In this document: positions 62,712 to 64,000 of the stretch, piece by piece | How positions within the stretch are numbered: position 1 is the stretch's first letter | Layout: every line of letters starts with the position of its first letter | Source: Enterobacter sp. R1(2018) | Lineage (GTDB): Bacteria; Pseudomonadota; Gammaproteobacteria; Enterobacterales; Enterobacteriaceae | Assembly (NCBI RefSeq): GCF_003628475.1 | Contig: NZ_RCAA01000020.1 | Location: forward strand, 1 to 64,000 | Length of the DNA: 64,000 nt | Reading direction: 5' to 3' | Made by a program: the position numbers and the translations under genes | Notes under the pieces: generated by a model | What the model was told of the DNA's origin: nothing | Seen by the model: only the letters and a program-made list of their open reading frames with translations | The model's database searches: none

Positions 62712-63800
62712 ATGAGCTATCTATTACTTTTCATCCTTTTGCTGCCTTTCAAGCTGATCGGTAAGCTATTTTATAAAAAGTCAGGCCGTAATCTGGTGAT
62801 TCAGACGGCTAAAATCGGCGATTTCATAAACGTTACGCCTCTGCTCGCTCATCTGAAACACAGCGACGTCCTGATCGGTAAGGCGGTTTTACCGCTGGCT
62901 AAAAACGACGAAACTATCGACACCATTTTTCTGGTAGAAGAACATAAAAAAAGCCTGTGGGGTAAATTTCGCCTCGTCTTCAGGCTGATGAACCGCTATG
63001 AAAATGTTTACCTGTTGCAGCCTAACAGCCTGAATCTGTTCTTTGCCGCTGTCTGTAATGCCACCAATAAACAGTTTTTAAGCACTTATACACGTCGTTG
63101 GTACCATGCTCTGTTTTACTTGACCGCCAATGGCGTCGTGGAACATACCAAAGACCAGCTGACCGTTGATGATTATCTTAAGCTTGCGGATCGTAATCTC
63201 ACCTGGCGCGACTATCCGAAACACGCTACTTATCCTTTAAGAAGGCCAACAACTTATCCCGTCTCGCTTGATAAACAAAATGTAATAAAAATAGGGCTAA
63301 GCATTTCAGCGGGGAATAAATCAAAAACTATTCCACCGGTTATCTGGAAAAAAATATTTGAATCACTCGCTGATTTAAAATGTGTTTATTATATCTTTGG
63401 TCCCAAAAACGAGCAGGTATGGCTCGACGATTTGAATCGCGAAATAGAAACGCGTGAGGACATTATTAGCTTGATTGGACAGCTTCCTTTAGAAGATGTT
63501 CCTTTTGCTATTAGTAAAATGGATTTTTATATAGCCTCCGATTCCGGAAATGTTTATATAGCTGATGCCGTAGGCGTGCCTATTGTCCTCATCTATGGGC
63601 CATGTTGTATGACCGAACAAAGGCCATTAGGCAATGTTTTGCTTCTTGGTAAAAAAGAAAATGAGAAATCATTTATATTCGAAGCTCCTTATTATTTTGA
63701 TACTACTCGAGAAGAGTTGTTTGGTTTGAGTGAAGCGGATCTGAACGCAATTCATCTTTTCATTACTAAACATTTATCTGAAAAGATCATTAAAGAATGA
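62712..63800 (+). CDS. GT9-family glycosyltransferase (heptosyltransferase-like), LPS core
   Basis: This 362-residue protein lies 6 bp after waaC. It begins with a hydrophobic segment (LLLFILLLPFKLIGKLF) that may anchor it to the membrane, then the GT9 start LVIQTAKIGDFINVTPLLAHL (Asp after IG, as in WaaC) and the C-terminal donor motif ISKMDFYIASDSGNVYIADAVGVPIVLIYGP near 285-315. The acceptor is probably the LPS core. It is not the O-antigen ligase that follows waaC in K-12. The coding sequence is AT-rich compared with the rest of the window, especially after 63250, typical of variable LPS loci. Confidence 0.82.
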   Translation: MSYLLLFILLLPFKLIGKLFYKKSGRNLVIQTAKIGDFINVTPLLAHLKHSDVLIGKAVLPLAKNDETIDTIFLVEEHKKSLWGKFRLVFRLMNRYENVYLLQPNSLNLFFAAVCNATNKQFLSTYTRRWYHALFYLTANGVVEHTKDQLTVDDYLKLADRNLTWRDYPKHATYPLRRPTTYPVSLDKQNVIKIGLSISAGNKSKTIPPVIWKKIFESLADLKCVYYIFGPKNEQVWLDDLNREIETREDIISLIGQLPLEDVPFAISKMDFYIASDSGNVYIADAVGVPIVLIYGPCCMTEQRPLGNVLLLGKKENEKSFIFEAPYYFDTTREELFGLSEADLNAIHLFITKHLSEKIIKE

Positions 63801-63836
63801 TAGTTTCGATTAGCTTTTGTATTAATGAGTAGGGAT

Positions 63837-64000
63837 ATGGCCAACAAACCACTTCTGAGTATAATTATCGCAGCGCATAACTGCGAAAAGACCATCGATG
63901 CTACGTTTCAGAGCCTGCTTAAAGCTCTCGGCTCGGCTATAGAACAAGCTGAAGTTATTATTATTAATGACGCCTCCGAGGATGATACTGGCGAGAAAAT
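63837..64000 (+). CDS. GT2-family glycosyltransferase (partial, cut by window end)
   Basis: Only the first 54 codons are present. They read MANKPLLSIIIAAHNCEKT, then IDATFQSLLKALGSAIEQ, then AEVIIINDASEDDTGEK. LSIIIAAHN and IIINDASEDDT are the two classic GT2 N-terminal motifs (nucleotide-binding). An in-frame ATG at 63825 is an alternative start; spacing of the weak SD (GTAGGG) does not settle it. It probably continues the LPS core locus. Confidence 0.8.
   Translation, partial: MANKPLLSIIIAAHNCEKTIDATFQSLLKALGSAIEQAEVIIINDASEDDTGEK

Overview
The window is chromosomal DNA of a member of the Enterobacteriaceae (or a close Enterobacterales relative). Almost every gene can be aligned from memory with an E. 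coli K-12 protein of nearly the same length, and the conserved regulatory elements match too: a cobalamin riboswitch, MET boxes, ARG boxes, OxyS, CpxQ, a heat-shock promoter and a Cra site. The species is not E. coli or Salmonella. A short-form argG sits inside the arginine cluster, the K-12 block between metF and ppc is absent, an SLC13 transporter lies between tpiA and sbp, an ABC-F gene lies between menA and rraA, and cpxA is directly followed by trmL. I cannot name the genus from sequence alone.

Layout. 0-8 kb: murI and btuB (56-bp overlap, B12 riboswitch), trmA, yijD-fabR, sthA, oxyR and the divergent OxyS RNA. 8-14 kb: arginine biosynthesis, with argCBGH divergent from argE around a double ARG box. 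14-22 kb: ppc, then the methionine genes metF, metBL and metJ with tandem MET boxes. 22-30 kb: rpmE, priA (frameshifted), cytR, ftsN, hslVU and menA. 30-33 kb: an ABC-F ATPase with a structured leader, rraA and zapB. 33-39 kb: glpFK and glpX (glycerol use), fpr, two small envelope genes (a yiiR-like gene and yiiQ) and tpiA. 39-47 kb: an SLC13-type transporter, sbp, pfkA, fieF, cpxP with its 3'-UTR RNA CpxQ, and cpxRA. 47-54 kb: trmL, cysE (frameshifted), gpsA (frameshifted), secB, grxC, yibN, gpmI, envC and yibQ. 55-64 kb: two glycosyltransferase-like genes, tdh-kbl, then the start of the LPS core locus: hldD, waaF, waaC, a GT9 glycosyltransferase and a truncated GT2 glycosyltransferase.

How the genes work together. 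Regulator and target are often adjacent: OxyR and OxyS, MetJ and its metB operator, CpxRA and CpxP/CpxQ. Central carbon genes (glpF/K/X, gpsA, tpiA, pfkA, gpmI, ppc) are interleaved with cell-envelope genes (ftsN, envC, zapB, cpx, the LPS core genes).

Most unusual points. Three conserved housekeeping genes (priA, cysE, gpsA) each carry one single-base deletion, with the remaining frame intact. Consensus errors are the likeliest cause. The ABC-F gene has an attenuator-like leader. The cpxA-trmL junction is explained by one inversion around oriC relative to K-12. OxyS has a changed 3' loop, and the argG gene is the short form inside the arg cluster. I found no CRISPR array, prophage, insertion sequence, tRNA or rRNA. 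I did not find a clearly new multi-gene system. The least-characterised genes are the ABC-F protein, the SLC13 transporter and the two glycosyltransferase-like genes between yibQ and tdh.
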